From Clostridium acidisoli DSM 12555 (GTDB lineage: Bacteria; Bacillota; Clostridia; Clostridiales; Clostridiaceae): 64,000 nucleotides of DNA. Position numbers and translations under genes: made by a program. The DNA lies in NCBI RefSeq assembly GCF_900176305.1, contig NZ_FWXH01000006.1:1-64000 (forward strand). Direction: 5' to 3'. A model generated the notes under the pieces. The model ran no database searches, was not told the DNA's origin, and was given only the letters and a program-made list of their open reading frames with translations. This document shows, piece by piece, positions 45,578 through 55,178 of the stretch (its first letter is position 1; every line of letters starts with the position of its first letter).

Positions 45578-47245
45578 TTGTCTTACACAAAATACACAAA
45601 ATTTAATAAAATTGAACTTGAAAAACGTGAATGGCCAACTAAACAAATTGAAAACGCACCAACTTGGTGTAGTGTTGATTTGAGAGATGGTAATCAATCA
45701 CTACCTACACCAATGAATGTTGAAGAAAAACTAAAAATGTTTAAACTTCTGGTCAATATGGGATTTAAAGAAATTGAAATTGGATTTCCATCTGCTTCAA
45801 AAACTGAATATAAGTTTTTGCGAACACTCATAGAAGAAGACCTTATTCCAAAGGATGTTACAGTTCAAGTTTTAACTCAGGCAAGAGAACAGTTGATAGA
45901 GAAAACATTTGAGGCATTGAAGGGGGCTAAAAGTGCCATAGTTCATGTGTATAATTCAACTTCAGAATTGCAAAGAAGAGTAGTTTTTAAAAAGTCTAAG
46001 GAAGAAATAATAGAAATCGCTGTTCATGGAGCAAAACTACTAAAGGAATACAGCAAAAAATATCCAGAAACAAATTTTACTTTTGAATATTCACCTGAAA
46101 GTTTTACTGGAACAGAACTTGATTATGCACTTGAGGTGTGTGAAGCAGTATTAGAAGTTTTAGAACCTACAGCTGAAAAAAAGGCTATTATTAATTTGCC
46201 TTCAACTGTAGAAATGGCTACACCTAATGTATATGCAGATCAGATTGAGTGGTTCTCAAAAAATATTAAAAATAGAGATAATGTTATTATAAGTTTACAC
46301 ACACATAATGATAGGGGGACTTGTACAGCCTCTAGCGAGCTTGGACTTTTAGCTGGGGCAGATCGTGTTGAAGGTACATTGTTTGGAAATGGAGAGAGGA
46401 CTGGAAATTTAGATATAATAACTATGGGTATGAATTTATACTCTCAGGGAATAGATCCTAAATTGGATTTTTCAAATTTAAATAATATAATAAAGGTGTA
46501 TGAGGAGTGTACAAAGATGACAGTTAATGAACGTCATCCGTATGCAGGAAAACTTGTATATGCAGCATTTTCAGGTTCTCATCAAGATGCTATTAGAAAG
46601 GGTTTACTTGCTATAAAAGAAGAAAACAATAATAAATGGGAAGTTCCATATCTTCCAATAGATCCTCATGATGTAGGAAGAGAATATGAGGAAATCATAC
46701 GTATAAATAGTCAATCTGGTAAAGGTGGAACAGCTTATATTTTAGAAAGTGAATTTGGGTTTATTTTGCCTAAGGCTATGCATGAGGAATTTGGTAAAAT
46801 AATTAAAGAAAAATCTGATGCCTTGGGATCAGAACTTAATGCAGATGATATATTTAAATATTTTAAAAATGAGTATTTGGAAAGAAAACAACCTTATAGA
46901 CTTAAAACCTATGAAATTAAGTCCTTACAGAATGTGGAGACAGATAAAAATATGGTAAACATAAAGGCTACTATATCTATAAATGACAGTGATAAAATTA
47001 TTGAAGGGACAGGGAATGGTCCAATAGATGCATTTTTTAATGCGTTCCATAAATATCATGTTAATGGATGTAAATTTATATCTTATGATCAGCAGGCATT
47101 AGAAAGTGGTTCAGAGTCAAGAGCCGTTTCATATATACAGGTGGAGAGTAATAATAAACGTTATTTTGGAGTAGCAATTTCAGAAAACATTGATACAGCA
47201 GCTTTAAATGCATTAGTCTGTGCAATAAATAGAAGCAACAGCTGA
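45578..47245 (+). CDS. leuA: 2-isopropylmalate synthase
   Basis: This 555-residue enzyme condenses 2-oxoisovalerate with acetyl-CoA, the first committed step of leucine synthesis. The N-terminal TIM barrel has WCSVDLRDGNQSL, FKEIEIGFPSASKTE and the metal motif ISLHTHNDRGTC with EGTLFGNGERTGN. The C-terminal regulatory domain (from about residue 430) carries leucine feedback control. It is the longer LeuA type that starts with a KYTKF-like segment. I chose TTG 45578 because AAGGGG is 8 nt upstream; a GTG at 45569 overlaps that site. No other leu gene follows, so the rest of the pathway is elsewhere. The leucine T-box supports the assignment. Confidence 0.95.
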   Translation: MSYTKYTKFNKIELEKREWPTKQIENAPTWCSVDLRDGNQSLPTPMNVEEKLKMFKLLVNMGFKEIEIGFPSASKTEYKFLRTLIEEDLIPKDVTVQVLTQAREQLIEKTFEALKGAKSAIVHVYNSTSELQRRVVFKKSKEEIIEIAVHGAKLLKEYSKKYPETNFTFEYSPESFTGTELDYALEVCEAVLEVLEPTAEKKAIINLPSTVEMATPNVYADQIEWFSKNIKNRDNVIISLHTHNDRGTCTASSELGLLAGADRVEGTLFGNGERTGNLDIITMGMNLYSQGIDPKLDFSNLNNIIKVYEECTKMTVNERHPYAGKLVYAAFSGSHQDAIRKGLLAIKEENNNKWEVPYLPIDPHDVGREYEEIIRINSQSGKGGTAYILESEFGFILPKAMHEEFGKIIKEKSDALGSELNADDIFKYFKNEYLERKQPYRLKTYEIKSLQNVETDKNMVNIKATISINDSDKIIEGTGNGPIDAFFNAFHKYHVNGCKFISYDQQALESGSESRAVSYIQVESNNKRYFGVAISENIDTAALNALVCAINRSNS

Positions 47246-47341
47246 TTAAAAAATATTTTCTATTTATTAAAAAGATGAAGTATGATGGATTATCTATAGT
47301 TAAGATAATACCTTGCTAAATTTCATTCATGTTACTATAAT

Positions 47342-47383
47342 AAGCCAATTTGCATGTTTTTACAAATATGAAAATTGGCTTTT
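47342..47383. terminator. Bidirectional terminator after leuA
   Basis: AAGCCAATTT and AAATTGGCTT form a stem with further CAT/ATG pairing around a T-rich loop, followed by TTTA. It separates the convergent leuA and dehydrogenase genes. Confidence 0.7.
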
Positions 47384-47395
47384 ACATGAATTTAT

Positions 47396-48349
47396 CTACA
47401 CAATATTAATAGGCTTCCCAGTAGCGAAAGCAGCTATATTATCAGCTAAAAAATCAATAAGTCTTTGCCTTGATTCAAAACATTTCCAGCCTATATGTGG
47501 AGTAAGAATTACATTGTCCATTGAAAATAAAGGATTTTCAATTGATGGTGGTTCTGGATCTTGAACGTCTAAGGCAGCACCGGAAATTACACCTTTCTTT
47601 AAAACCTCAATTAAATCGACCTCATTTATAATTGCACCTCTTGCAGTGTTTATTATACAGGAAGAAGGTTTCATGATTTTAAAATTATCCTTGTTAATAA
47701 GATGTTTAGTTTTATCTGTAAGTGGACAATGAATTGTTACAAAGTCACTTTCCTTAAGCATTGTTTCAAGTGAAACTGAATGTATGTTGATATCATCCCA
47801 TTGCTTTGGTGTTCTACTATATACCAATATATTCATGCCTAAAGCACGAGCTACTTTAATTACTTGAGTTCCAATGGAGCCACTACCAATTACACCAAGG
47901 TTTTTCCCTTGGACTTCAAAATGGGGAACACCAAGATGTTTTGTAAAGTTATTAAAATTGCCTTGTCTAAGCATATTTTGTTGAATGGATATAGATGAAC
48001 TCAAATCTAGTATAAAACCAATTACAAGTTGTGCAACGGCTTCAGTACTATACCCAGGAAGATTACAAACAGTTATGTTTTTCTCTTTTGCAGCAGCAAT
48101 ATCAATATTATTGTAACCTGTGCCTGCTTCACATATAAGCTCTACAGAACTCGGAAATTGTCTTATTAAATCACCACTTAAGGGTATTTCCTTAGTTATT
48201 ATAATATTTTGATTTTGAACTCGCTCTAAAATTTCCTCAGGGCTACTTTCATTATATTTTGATAGAGACGTAATTCTTTCTAATGGTGAAAAGTCTAGTT
48301 TACCATCAAAGTCTACTTTAGATGCGTTTAAAAATACTGTGTTTTTCAT
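47396..48349 (-). CDS. D-isomer-specific 2-hydroxyacid dehydrogenase
   Basis: This 317-residue NAD-dependent dehydrogenase has the Rossmann motif GVIGSGSIGTQVIKVARALG (about residue 145). The catalytic Arg is in NTARGAIINEVDL, the Glu in DVQDPEPPS and the His in LTPHIGWKC. It interconverts a 2-oxoacid and a D-2-hydroxyacid; glycerate/hydroxypyruvate is one option, but the substrate cannot be read from sequence. ATG at 48349 follows GGAGGTAT; an ATG four codons earlier overlaps the ribosome site. Its closeness to leuA may hint at branched 2-oxoacids, which is speculative. Confidence 0.9.
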   Translation of the reverse strand: MKNTVFLNASKVDFDGKLDFSPLERITSLSKYNESSPEEILERVQNQNIIITKEIPLSGDLIRQFPSSVELICEAGTGYNNIDIAAAKEKNITVCNLPGYSTEAVAQLVIGFILDLSSSISIQQNMLRQGNFNNFTKHLGVPHFEVQGKNLGVIGSGSIGTQVIKVARALGMNILVYSRTPKQWDDINIHSVSLETMLKESDFVTIHCPLTDKTKHLINKDNFKIMKPSSCIINTARGAIINEVDLIEVLKKGVISGAALDVQDPEPPSIENPLFSMDNVILTPHIGWKCFESRQRLIDFLADNIAAFATGKPINIV

Positions 48350-48400
48350 ATATACCTCCATATGTTAGTTTAATAATAATAAATTTTATATGTAATTGTA

Positions 48401-48906
48401 ATAAATTGCTAAGCAACTGGTTAAAGCTTTTTACTCTACTACGTGAGTAAAAAGGTGAAAGGTTGCCAGAGCGGCAATATTAAAGAATTAACGTTAATGC
48501 CGTTAATGGTGAGAAAATTTGTTTTCAGCAAAAGGGTTAGGATGATTTTTCTACGCTATGCTTCGAAAAATCTTTGAACTTAAATTTATTAATCTAAAGT
48601 ATTTTGTACTTCATTTTTTTCACCGAAGGTCTGTAGTGTTCGTTCATAAGTATTTGTTACAATATTAACCATAATATGAACACCAAAGGCTACGCCTAAA
48701 AACAAAACCTACGGTTTAAAATATATAAGTCCAATTACTTTAAACTATGAAATTCATCTTTTACCTGTTACGCAAGTAACTTCTCTCACCTTTGACGGCT
48801 TTATACCCGTCAAATCTTTCATCTAGCCGAAGGCTTTCTTTAATCTTTTTATTTAGCTTTAGCTATGATAAAATTCTTTAGTTTTTGCTTCGCAATTTCT
48901 TTATAC
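48401..48906. repeat. Modular foldback repeat, copy D (~500 bp)
   Basis: The left end ATAAATTGCTAAGCA (48401-48415) and right end TTTGCTTCGCAATTTCTTTAT (48884-48904) are imperfect inverted repeats. Inside are hairpins with arms TTTTTACTC/GAGTAAAAA, TTGCC/GGCAA and TTTTTC/GAAAAA. The block 48541-48583 matches copy A 83-125. The block CACCTTTGACGGCTTTA (about 48798-48815) also matches copy A near 137-154. The copy fills most of the 720-bp gap between the divergent dehydrogenase and DUF1284 genes. No gene is seen in it. Confidence 0.8.
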
Positions 48907-49069
48907 GGTGAATAAATTAAGAAATAATTAAGATAAATATACTACTACTTCCGTGTGGCTGTCAAAAGTAGAAATTATAGGTTTAAATAGTTTGAATATT
49001 ATGCTTATTATATGGAAGCAAAGAATTAAATGTATAATATAGTTAATAACTTGTAAAGGTGTGAATGGA

Positions 49070-49456
49070 ATGATTAAAATAAGGGCCCATCATTTTCTTT
49101 GTATGCAGGGGTTTCAAGGGTATGGCTACAATGATGAATTTGTAAAACATATGGGAGAAATAGTTAAATATATAAAAGAAAATTCTAATGATAGCATTAA
49201 AATAGTCAATTATTGTGATGAGGTTTGCTCCATGTGTAAAAATAATACTAATGGTATATGTGAAAAATCTAGCAGTGTGGATTTTATGGATAAAAAAGTG
49301 TTATTAAAATTAAGATTAACGAATAATCAGCAAATAATAATAAAAGATGTATTTAAATTAGTAGGTGAGAAGATTAAAAGCTTTGAAGATGCATATGAAA
49401 TATGTGGAAATTGTAGTTGGTCGGAAAAATGCTTGTGGATTTGCAAATTAAAATAA
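49070..49456 (+). CDS. DUF1284 domain protein
   Basis: This 128-residue protein opens with the family signature RAHHFLCMQGFQGYGYNDEF. It contains four paired cysteine motifs (CDEVCSMC, then CGNCSWSEKCLWIC at the C-terminus) that may bind metal or an iron-sulfur centre. ATG at 49070 follows AAAGGTG; a GTG three codons earlier overlaps it. The function of DUF1284 is unknown. It lies 24 bp before an AEC transporter gene on the same strand, so the two may form an operon. Confidence 0.85.
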   Translation: MIKIRAHHFLCMQGFQGYGYNDEFVKHMGEIVKYIKENSNDSIKIVNYCDEVCSMCKNNTNGICEKSSSVDFMDKKVLLKLRLTNNQQIIIKDVFKLVGEKIKSFEDAYEICGNCSWSEKCLWICKLK

Positions 49457-49480
49457 AAAAACAAATAAAGGGTGGAGAAA

Positions 49481-50428
49481 ATGTTATTATTAAAATCGCT
49501 TAGTGGTATTTTAAGTATTGTAATAATGATTTCTATTGGATGGATTTTAACACATAAAGGATGGTTTAATGAAGAATCTTCAAGATTAATTACAAGGTTA
49601 GTTATAACAATTGCATTGCCAGCACTTATGATATCTACAATACTTGAAAATATAGATAGGGGTAAACTGGTGCACCTTGGAAAAGGGATTATAATACCAG
49701 TTTTATCTATGGCTGTATGTATGATTATAGCTGTTTTAGTTTCAAAATTAATTAATATAAAGAAAGAAGACAAAGGGCTTTTTATATCAATGTTTTTTAA
49801 TTCCAATACAATTTTTGTTGGACTTCCTATAAATTTATCTTTGTTTGGTGAAAAAAGTGTTCCGTATGTACTTTTATATTACATAGCAAATACTACATTT
49901 TTTTGGACAATTGGTGTTTATTTTATAAGTAAAAGTGGGGAAAGGAAAACCAATGATAAAATAATTAGTATGAAAACCATTAAAAGGATAATTTCACCGC
50001 CTCTTATGGGGTATATAATAGCAATTATATTAGTTATATTAAAAATACATTTGCCAGAATTCATAATGAATACCTGTGAGTATATGGGGGCAATTACTAC
50101 TCCACTTTCTATGATATTTATAGGAATATGTATACATTCGGTTAAATTAAAAGATATAAAGGTTACAAGAGATATGATGGGAATTTTAGCTGGAAGATTT
50201 ATTATATCTCCAGTTACGGTATTTCTTCTAACCCTTCTAATTCCAGTACCGCTTCTTATGAAGAAAGTATTTATAATACAAGCTGCCATGCCAGTTATGA
50301 CTAACACAAGTATAATTGCTAAGGCTTACAATGGAGACACAAAATATGCAGCAGTAATGACTGTTGTAACAACTGTTGTAACAATGATAACAATTCCATT
50401 TTATATGATTTTCCTAAGCCATTTGTAA
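49481..50428 (+). CDS. AEC family transporter (auxin efflux carrier-like)
   Basis: This 315-residue membrane protein has about ten helices in the AEC/BART fold. Recognisable elements are SIGWILTHKGWFNEESSRLIT near the N-terminus, FFNSNTIFVGLPINLSLFG in the first repeat and AAMPVMTNTSIIAKAYNGD in the second. Bacterial members carry malate, malonate or other organic anions; the substrate here is not known. ATG at 49481 follows AAGGGTGGAG, so an earlier GTG is rejected as the start. Confidence 0.88.
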   Translation: MLLLKSLSGILSIVIMISIGWILTHKGWFNEESSRLITRLVITIALPALMISTILENIDRGKLVHLGKGIIIPVLSMAVCMIIAVLVSKLINIKKEDKGLFISMFFNSNTIFVGLPINLSLFGEKSVPYVLLYYIANTTFFWTIGVYFISKSGERKTNDKIISMKTIKRIISPPLMGYIIAIILVILKIHLPEFIMNTCEYMGAITTPLSMIFIGICIHSVKLKDIKVTRDMMGILAGRFIISPVTVFLLTLLIPVPLLMKKVFIIQAAMPVMTNTSIIAKAYNGDTKYAAVMTVVTTVVTMITIPFYMIFLSHL

Positions 50429-50541
50429 AAATACGTTTACAAAATAATATTGTCATAATATAATTTAGTTGTGCAGTATTTTAAATGTTAAATTTAATTT
50501 TATTTAAATTCCGCACTAAAAATAATATATGGGGGGATCTT

Positions 50542-52254
50542 ATGAAGTTTAAATTTGTAAATTTAGGAGTAATAAAAAGTATTATAGCAACCTGGATAAT
50601 ATCTTTAGTAGCTATGATAATTTTAGGTGTTGTTTCATACGTTAATACATCAAAGATGTATGCTATATCTAACAGAACTAATGTGAGCACCATACCAAAG
50701 CTTAAAAATTGGGGTGATGTAAATGCAGATATGGGTGTACTAAGAAATACACTTACTAAAATAATCGATAGACCTTTTGATGAAAAAAATGAGAAGGCAA
50801 TGTTAAGTTTAAATGCAGATATTACTTCTATAATGAAAAACACTATACCTTTATCAAATTCTGACAAACAGGAACTTAAAGTAGCTAATGATGCAAAAGA
50901 TGCATATGAAAAATATTATTCATACATACCGGATATAATGGAACAGAGAAAGAATGGACTAGTTCCTGATCCAAATATAACCAATGTACAGATGGGTGTA
51001 TATGGAACACAATTACAAAATAAAACTGTTGCAATGGTAAATTATCAAAAAAAAATAGCAGCAAAAGAGAGTCTTGATTCAAAACAGTTGTATCAGCAAA
51101 ATAATGTGATATTTACTATTATCTTTATGATTTCGTTAATTCTTATAAGTTCAATATCAATTTTAGTAATTATAATAACTAAAAAATCTATAAAAGAATT
51201 TACAAATAAATTAAAGGTTATTTCAAATGGAAATCTAGCTATAGAAAAAAGCCAGCATCTAAAAAATGAATTTGGTATTATGAATAATGAACTTGATAAA
51301 ACTGTGGATTCAATTTCAAATATACTTACAGTTATTAAAAAAGAATCTAACGATGTTAAAGGCGAATCGTATACGCTAGCATCTTTAGCTGAAGAAATGA
51401 ATGCATCAACACAGGAAGTATCAAAGGCAATTCAATCTGTAGCAGAAGAATCAACTACCCAGGCACAAGAACTTATTTTTATAAATAATACATTGAATTC
51501 ATTTGGAGAAACCTTAGAGGGAATAAATACATCAGTGGAAAATGTAGATATGAAAACAAAACATATAAGTTCAATGTCTGGAGAAAGCAATTCACAGCTG
51601 GAGGTTTTAGCAAAATCAATAGATGGCATAAATTATTCATTTGGAACTGTTAGTGAAAAAATTTCTAGTCTGGTTAAAAGAGTTAATGATATATCGGAAA
51701 TGACAGAATTAATCAATAGTATTTCTGAACAGACTAATTTATTGGCACTTAATGCTGCAATAGAAGCAGCAAGGGCAGGGGAAGCAGGAAAAGGATTTGC
51801 TGTGGTTGCTGAAGAAATAAGAAATTTATCAGAACAGTCAAAGAATTCATCTGATAGTATAACAGAATCTTTAATGGAAATTCATAATGAAGCAAAAATA
51901 GTTATGAGCACGACAGATACAACCAGTGACAAACTTAATAATCAAGTTGTGGTTGTAAATAGTGCAATAGAATCATTCAAGAAAATAATAGGTTCAATTG
52001 ATGATATTCTGCCAAGAATAAATAATATAAACAGCTCTATAAATAAGATAAATGATGAAAAAAATGACATTTTAAAAGCAGTTGATAAAGCATCATCACT
52101 AGCAGAAGGAAATTCAGCATCTTCTGAAGAAATATCAGCATCTACTGAGGAAATTAGTTCATCATCAGATGAAGTGGCAAGATCCTCACAGCTTTTGACG
52201 GATAAGACGGAAAAAATGATAAATGAAGTTGGAAAGTTTGTTTTAAGAGGTTAA
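50542..52254 (+). CDS. Methyl-accepting chemotaxis protein
   Basis: This 570-residue chemoreceptor has TM1 (about residues 10-33), a four-helix-bundle periplasmic-type sensor (about 34-185), TM2 (about 188-210), a HAMP region and a long cytoplasmic signalling coiled coil. The hairpin tip is present as [20 protein letters not shown] followed by [19 protein letters not shown]. The ligand is unknown. ATG at 50542 follows GGGGGGAT. It is transcribed alone, with no che genes nearby, so it must feed a distant chemotaxis system. Confidence 0.94.
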   Translation: MKFKFVNLGVIKSIIATWIISLVAMIILGVVSYVNTSKMYAISNRTNVSTIPKLKNWGDVNADMGVLRNTLTKIIDRPFDEKNEKAMLSLNADITSIMKNTIPLSNSDKQELKVANDAKDAYEKYYSYIPDIMEQRKNGLVPDPNITNVQMGVYGTQLQNKTVAMVNYQKKIAAKESLDSKQLYQQNNVIFTIIFMISLILISSISILVIIITKKSIKEFTNKLKVISNGNLAIEKSQHLKNEFGIMNNELDKTVDSISNILTVIKKESNDVKGESYTLASLAEEMNASTQEVSKAIQSVAEESTTQAQELIFINNTLNSFGETLEGINTSVENVDMKTKHISSMSGESNSQLEVLAKSIDGINYSFGTVSEKISSLVKRVNDISEMTELINSISEQTNLLALNAAIEAARAGEAGKGFAVVAEEIRNLSEQSKNSSDSITESLMEIHNEAKIVMSTTDTTSDKLNNQVVVVNSAIESFKKIIGSIDDILPRINNINSSINKINDEKNDILKAVDKASSLAEGNSASSEEISASTEEISSSSDEVARSSQLLTDKTEKMINEVGKFVLRG

Positions 52255-52347
52255 AAAAGTGATAGTGTTTATAGCAGGTAAAATTATTGCTTATGCATAA
52301 ATTTACTTGTTATATAACACAAAATTGTTATCGTGAACAAAAAACTA

Positions 52348-52406
52348 TTGATATATATATATAATGTATTATAATATAAAGTATGAAAACTTGTTAACGT
52401 TGTCAA
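52348..52406 (+). promoter_or_regulatory. uxaC promoter and LacI-type operator
   Basis: TTGATA (52348-52353) and TATAAT (52370-52375), 16 bp apart, are followed by the pseudo-palindrome TTGTTAACGTTGTCAA (52391-52406), centred on CG. The site lies right after the expected transcription start. Related sites precede the transporter gene and uxaB, so the LacI protein encoded at 53986 probably represses here. Confidence 0.7.
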
Positions 52407-52443
52407 GCTTTCAAATTTTTTTTGTGAAAGAAAGGCGAATCTT

Positions 52444-53847
52444 ATGAAAAATTTTATGGATCAAGATTTTTTACTTACTACAGAAACAGCAAGAAAACTT
52501 TTTCACGATTATGCTGAAAAAATGCCAATTATTGATTATCACTGTCATATAAGCCCAAAAGAAATATGCGACGATAAAAAATTTAAAAATTTAACTGAAG
52601 CTTGGCTTTATGGAGACCATTACAAATGGAGACTCATGAGAAGTTATGGAATAGATGAAAAATATATAACAGGAAAATCAACAGATTACGAGAAATTTTT
52701 ATCATATGTAAAAGCTGTAGAGACAGCTATAGGAAATCCTTTATATCATTGGACTCATTTAGAGCTTCAAAGATATTTTGGAATAAATGAAGTAATAAAT
52801 GAAAAAAATGCACCTGTAATATGGGAGAAAGCAAATAAAATATTTGAAAGTGGACTTAGCGTTAGGCAAATTATTAAAAAATCAAACGTTAAAGCTATAT
52901 GTACAACAGATGATCCAGCAGACTCTCTTGAGTATCATTTAAAGTTGCAAGAAGATAAAACTTTTGATGTAAAGGTATTGCCTGCATTTAGACCTGATAA
53001 AGCTTTAGGAATAAACAAGCCTACTTTTACAGAATGGGTTAAAACTCTAGAAAAAGCTTCAAAAAAGAACATAGCTAGCTATGATGAATTTTTAGATGCA
53101 TTGAAGTCTAGAATAGAATTTTTCCATTCAGTTGGATGTAGAGTTTCAGATCATGCACTAGATTACGTTCCTTATTTAGAAGCCTCTAAAGAAGAGGTGG
53201 CAAGCATCTTCAAGAAAGCACTAAATGGAGAAACTATAACTCATGAGGAAGAAACAAAATATAGAACAGCTACTATGCAATTCCTAGGCAAAAACTATGC
53301 AAAATTAAACTGGGCTATGGAATTACATATAAATGCATTTAGAGATAATAACGGAGATATGTTTAAAAAATTAGGACCAGATACTGGATTTGATTCTATC
53401 AATGATAGCAATGTTACTTATCCGCTTTCAAAACTGCTTAGTTCTTTAGAAGTAGAAAACTTACTACCTAAAACTATTTTATATAGTTTAAATCCTAATG
53501 ACAATTATGTTTTAGGTACATTACTTGGCTGTTTCCAAGGAAGTGGAGTTCTAGGAAAAATACAACTTGGAGCAGCATGGTGGTTTAATGATAACAAAGA
53601 CGGCATGATAGAACAAATGAAAGCACTTGCAAACCTTGGATTATTTTCAAGTTTCCTTGGAATGTTAACAGATTCAAGAAGTTTCTTATCATATACAAGA
53701 CATGAATATTTCAGAAGAATATTATGTGAACTTATCGGTAATTGGACTGAAAATGGAGAAATACCAAATGATATGGATTTACTTGGAAAGATAACTGAAG
53801 ATATTTGTTATAATAATGCTAAGAACTATTTTGAAATGAAAATATAA
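52444..53847 (+). CDS. uxaC: Glucuronate/galacturonate isomerase
   Basis: This 467-residue uronate isomerase converts D-glucuronate to D-fructuronate and D-galacturonate to D-tagaturonate. The amidohydrolase-fold metal motif His-x-His is in IIDYHCHISPKEI (about residue 34). Other family segments are WRLMRSYGIDEKYI, CTTDDPADSL and the C-terminal LTDSRSFLSYTRHEYFRRIL. The length is typical. It opens a hexuronate regulon with uxaB and uxaA. The presence of uxaB and uxaA, and no mannonate genes, points to galacturonate (pectin) as the main substrate. Confidence 0.96.
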   Translation: MKNFMDQDFLLTTETARKLFHDYAEKMPIIDYHCHISPKEICDDKKFKNLTEAWLYGDHYKWRLMRSYGIDEKYITGKSTDYEKFLSYVKAVETAIGNPLYHWTHLELQRYFGINEVINEKNAPVIWEKANKIFESGLSVRQIIKKSNVKAICTTDDPADSLEYHLKLQEDKTFDVKVLPAFRPDKALGINKPTFTEWVKTLEKASKKNIASYDEFLDALKSRIEFFHSVGCRVSDHALDYVPYLEASKEEVASIFKKALNGETITHEEETKYRTATMQFLGKNYAKLNWAMELHINAFRDNNGDMFKKLGPDTGFDSINDSNVTYPLSKLLSSLEVENLLPKTILYSLNPNDNYVLGTLLGCFQGSGVLGKIQLGAAWWFNDNKDGMIEQMKALANLGLFSSFLGMLTDSRSFLSYTRHEYFRRILCELIGNWTENGEIPNDMDLLGKITEDICYNNAKNYFEMKI

Positions 53848-53985
53848 AACAAGGTTTGATAAAAAAATCAACATACCTATACAAGTATTAGGGGCTTTTT
53901 ATAAGAATAAGGAGTAGTTTAGTGTCAACTATTATGATATTATTATATGTAGTTATGAATTTTACTTGGAAGGTGTGTTGAAAGT

Positions 53986-54990
53986 ATGAGTATTACTATA
54001 AAAGATATTGCAAAAATGGCTAATGTTTCACATACTACTGTTTCAAGGGCTCTTAATAATAGTCCATTTATAAATGAAGATACTAAAAGAAGAATAGTAG
54101 AAATAGCAAATGAACTTAATTACGTTCCGAATTATAATGCCAAAAGTTTGGTTTTAAATAAATCATATAATATAGGATTGTTTTTTTCTACAATACACAA
54201 CGGTACCTCATCTAGCTTTTTTCACGAAGTTATAGATGGTGTAAGCAGTGTTATAAGAGGAAACTATAATTTAGTTATAAGGGGAATTGATGATTGCAAA
54301 GATTTTAATTATGTATCTAAAAAACGATTTGATGGAATCATATTAGTAAGTCAAAGCGAAAGTGACAACCCATTTATATATGATACTATTAATAAAGAAA
54401 TACCATTAATAGTTCTTAATAGAGAGATTGAAGCACATAATATTGTGAATATAGTTTCTTCAGAAAAAGAAGGAGCATATGAGGCCACAAATTTTTTAAT
54501 TAAAAGTGGACATAAGGAAATTGCGATTATAGAAGGGAAAATTGGGTTTAAATCTTCAATTGATAGAAAAGATGGATTTATCAATGCGTTAATTGACAAT
54601 AAAATGCAAATTAAAAATGAATATTTTATAGATGGAAATTATGATGTTGAAAGTGGTTTCTCAGCAATGGAGAAGCTTTTAAATTTGCCCAAAGTACCGA
54701 CAGCAGTTTTTTGTTCAAATGATGATATGGCTGTAGGGGCTATGAAAGCAATACAAAAATCAGGATTTAGTGTACCAAATGATATTTCTATAATAGGTTT
54801 TGATGACAGTATATTTTGTAATTATGTAACACCGGCACTAACTACTGTAAGAAAACTTTCAAGGAAAATAAGCATAGTAGGTGGACAAAAGCTATTAGAA
54901 ATATTAGACCATTCGGATACAAATGGTGAAAAGATTTATATAGATACAGAGTTAATTATTAGAGATTCAGTTTCAAAATTAGCTAAATGA
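53986..54990 (+). CDS. LacI family transcriptional regulator of hexuronate genes
   Basis: This 334-residue regulator has the LacI helix-turn-helix ITIKDIAKMANVSHTTVSRA at its N-terminus with hinge YVPNYNAKSL. A periplasmic-binding-protein-like core follows, with GYNIGLF-like strands, NVSVVG-type motif SIIGFDDS and a C-terminal dimer region. It sits between uxaC and the symporter gene, and similar CG-centred palindromes occur before uxaC, the symporter gene and uxaB. The effector is probably a uronate intermediate. GGAAGGTGTG precedes the ATG. Confidence 0.92.
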   Translation: MSITIKDIAKMANVSHTTVSRALNNSPFINEDTKRRIVEIANELNYVPNYNAKSLVLNKSYNIGLFFSTIHNGTSSSFFHEVIDGVSSVIRGNYNLVIRGIDDCKDFNYVSKKRFDGIILVSQSESDNPFIYDTINKEIPLIVLNREIEAHNIVNIVSSEKEGAYEATNFLIKSGHKEIAIIEGKIGFKSSIDRKDGFINALIDNKMQIKNEYFIDGNYDVESGFSAMEKLLNLPKVPTAVFCSNDDMAVGAMKAIQKSGFSVPNDISIIGFDDSIFCNYVTPALTTVRKLSRKISIVGGQKLLEILDHSDTNGEKIYIDTELIIRDSVSKLAK

Positions 54991-55029
54991 AGTGGTATAA
55001 ACTAGAGGACATGCGTTAACTATAATTAA

Positions 55030-55045
55030 TTGTTAACGTGTGTAT
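55030..55045 (+). promoter_or_regulatory. Candidate LacI-type operator before the symporter gene
   Basis: TTGTTAACGTGTGTAT shares the left half TTGTTAACGT with the uxaC operator; the right half is weaker. It lies about 135 bp before the symporter start, in the gap after the regulator gene. Confidence 0.45.
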
Positions 55046-55178
55046 TAACTTAAAGTGCAGAGCATAAGTATATAAAAGTATGTTACGGTTTTAACAATGT
55101 AAATGTTTAATCTAAACGCTTTTTATTCCCTTTATGTAAGCGCATAACATGGAATAACACAATATGGAGGGAAATTTA

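Noticed and set aside
50429-50541. Cyclic-di-GMP riboswitch before the chemoreceptor gene
   Set aside because: The conserved GCACGCACAGGGCAAACC-like core is absent.
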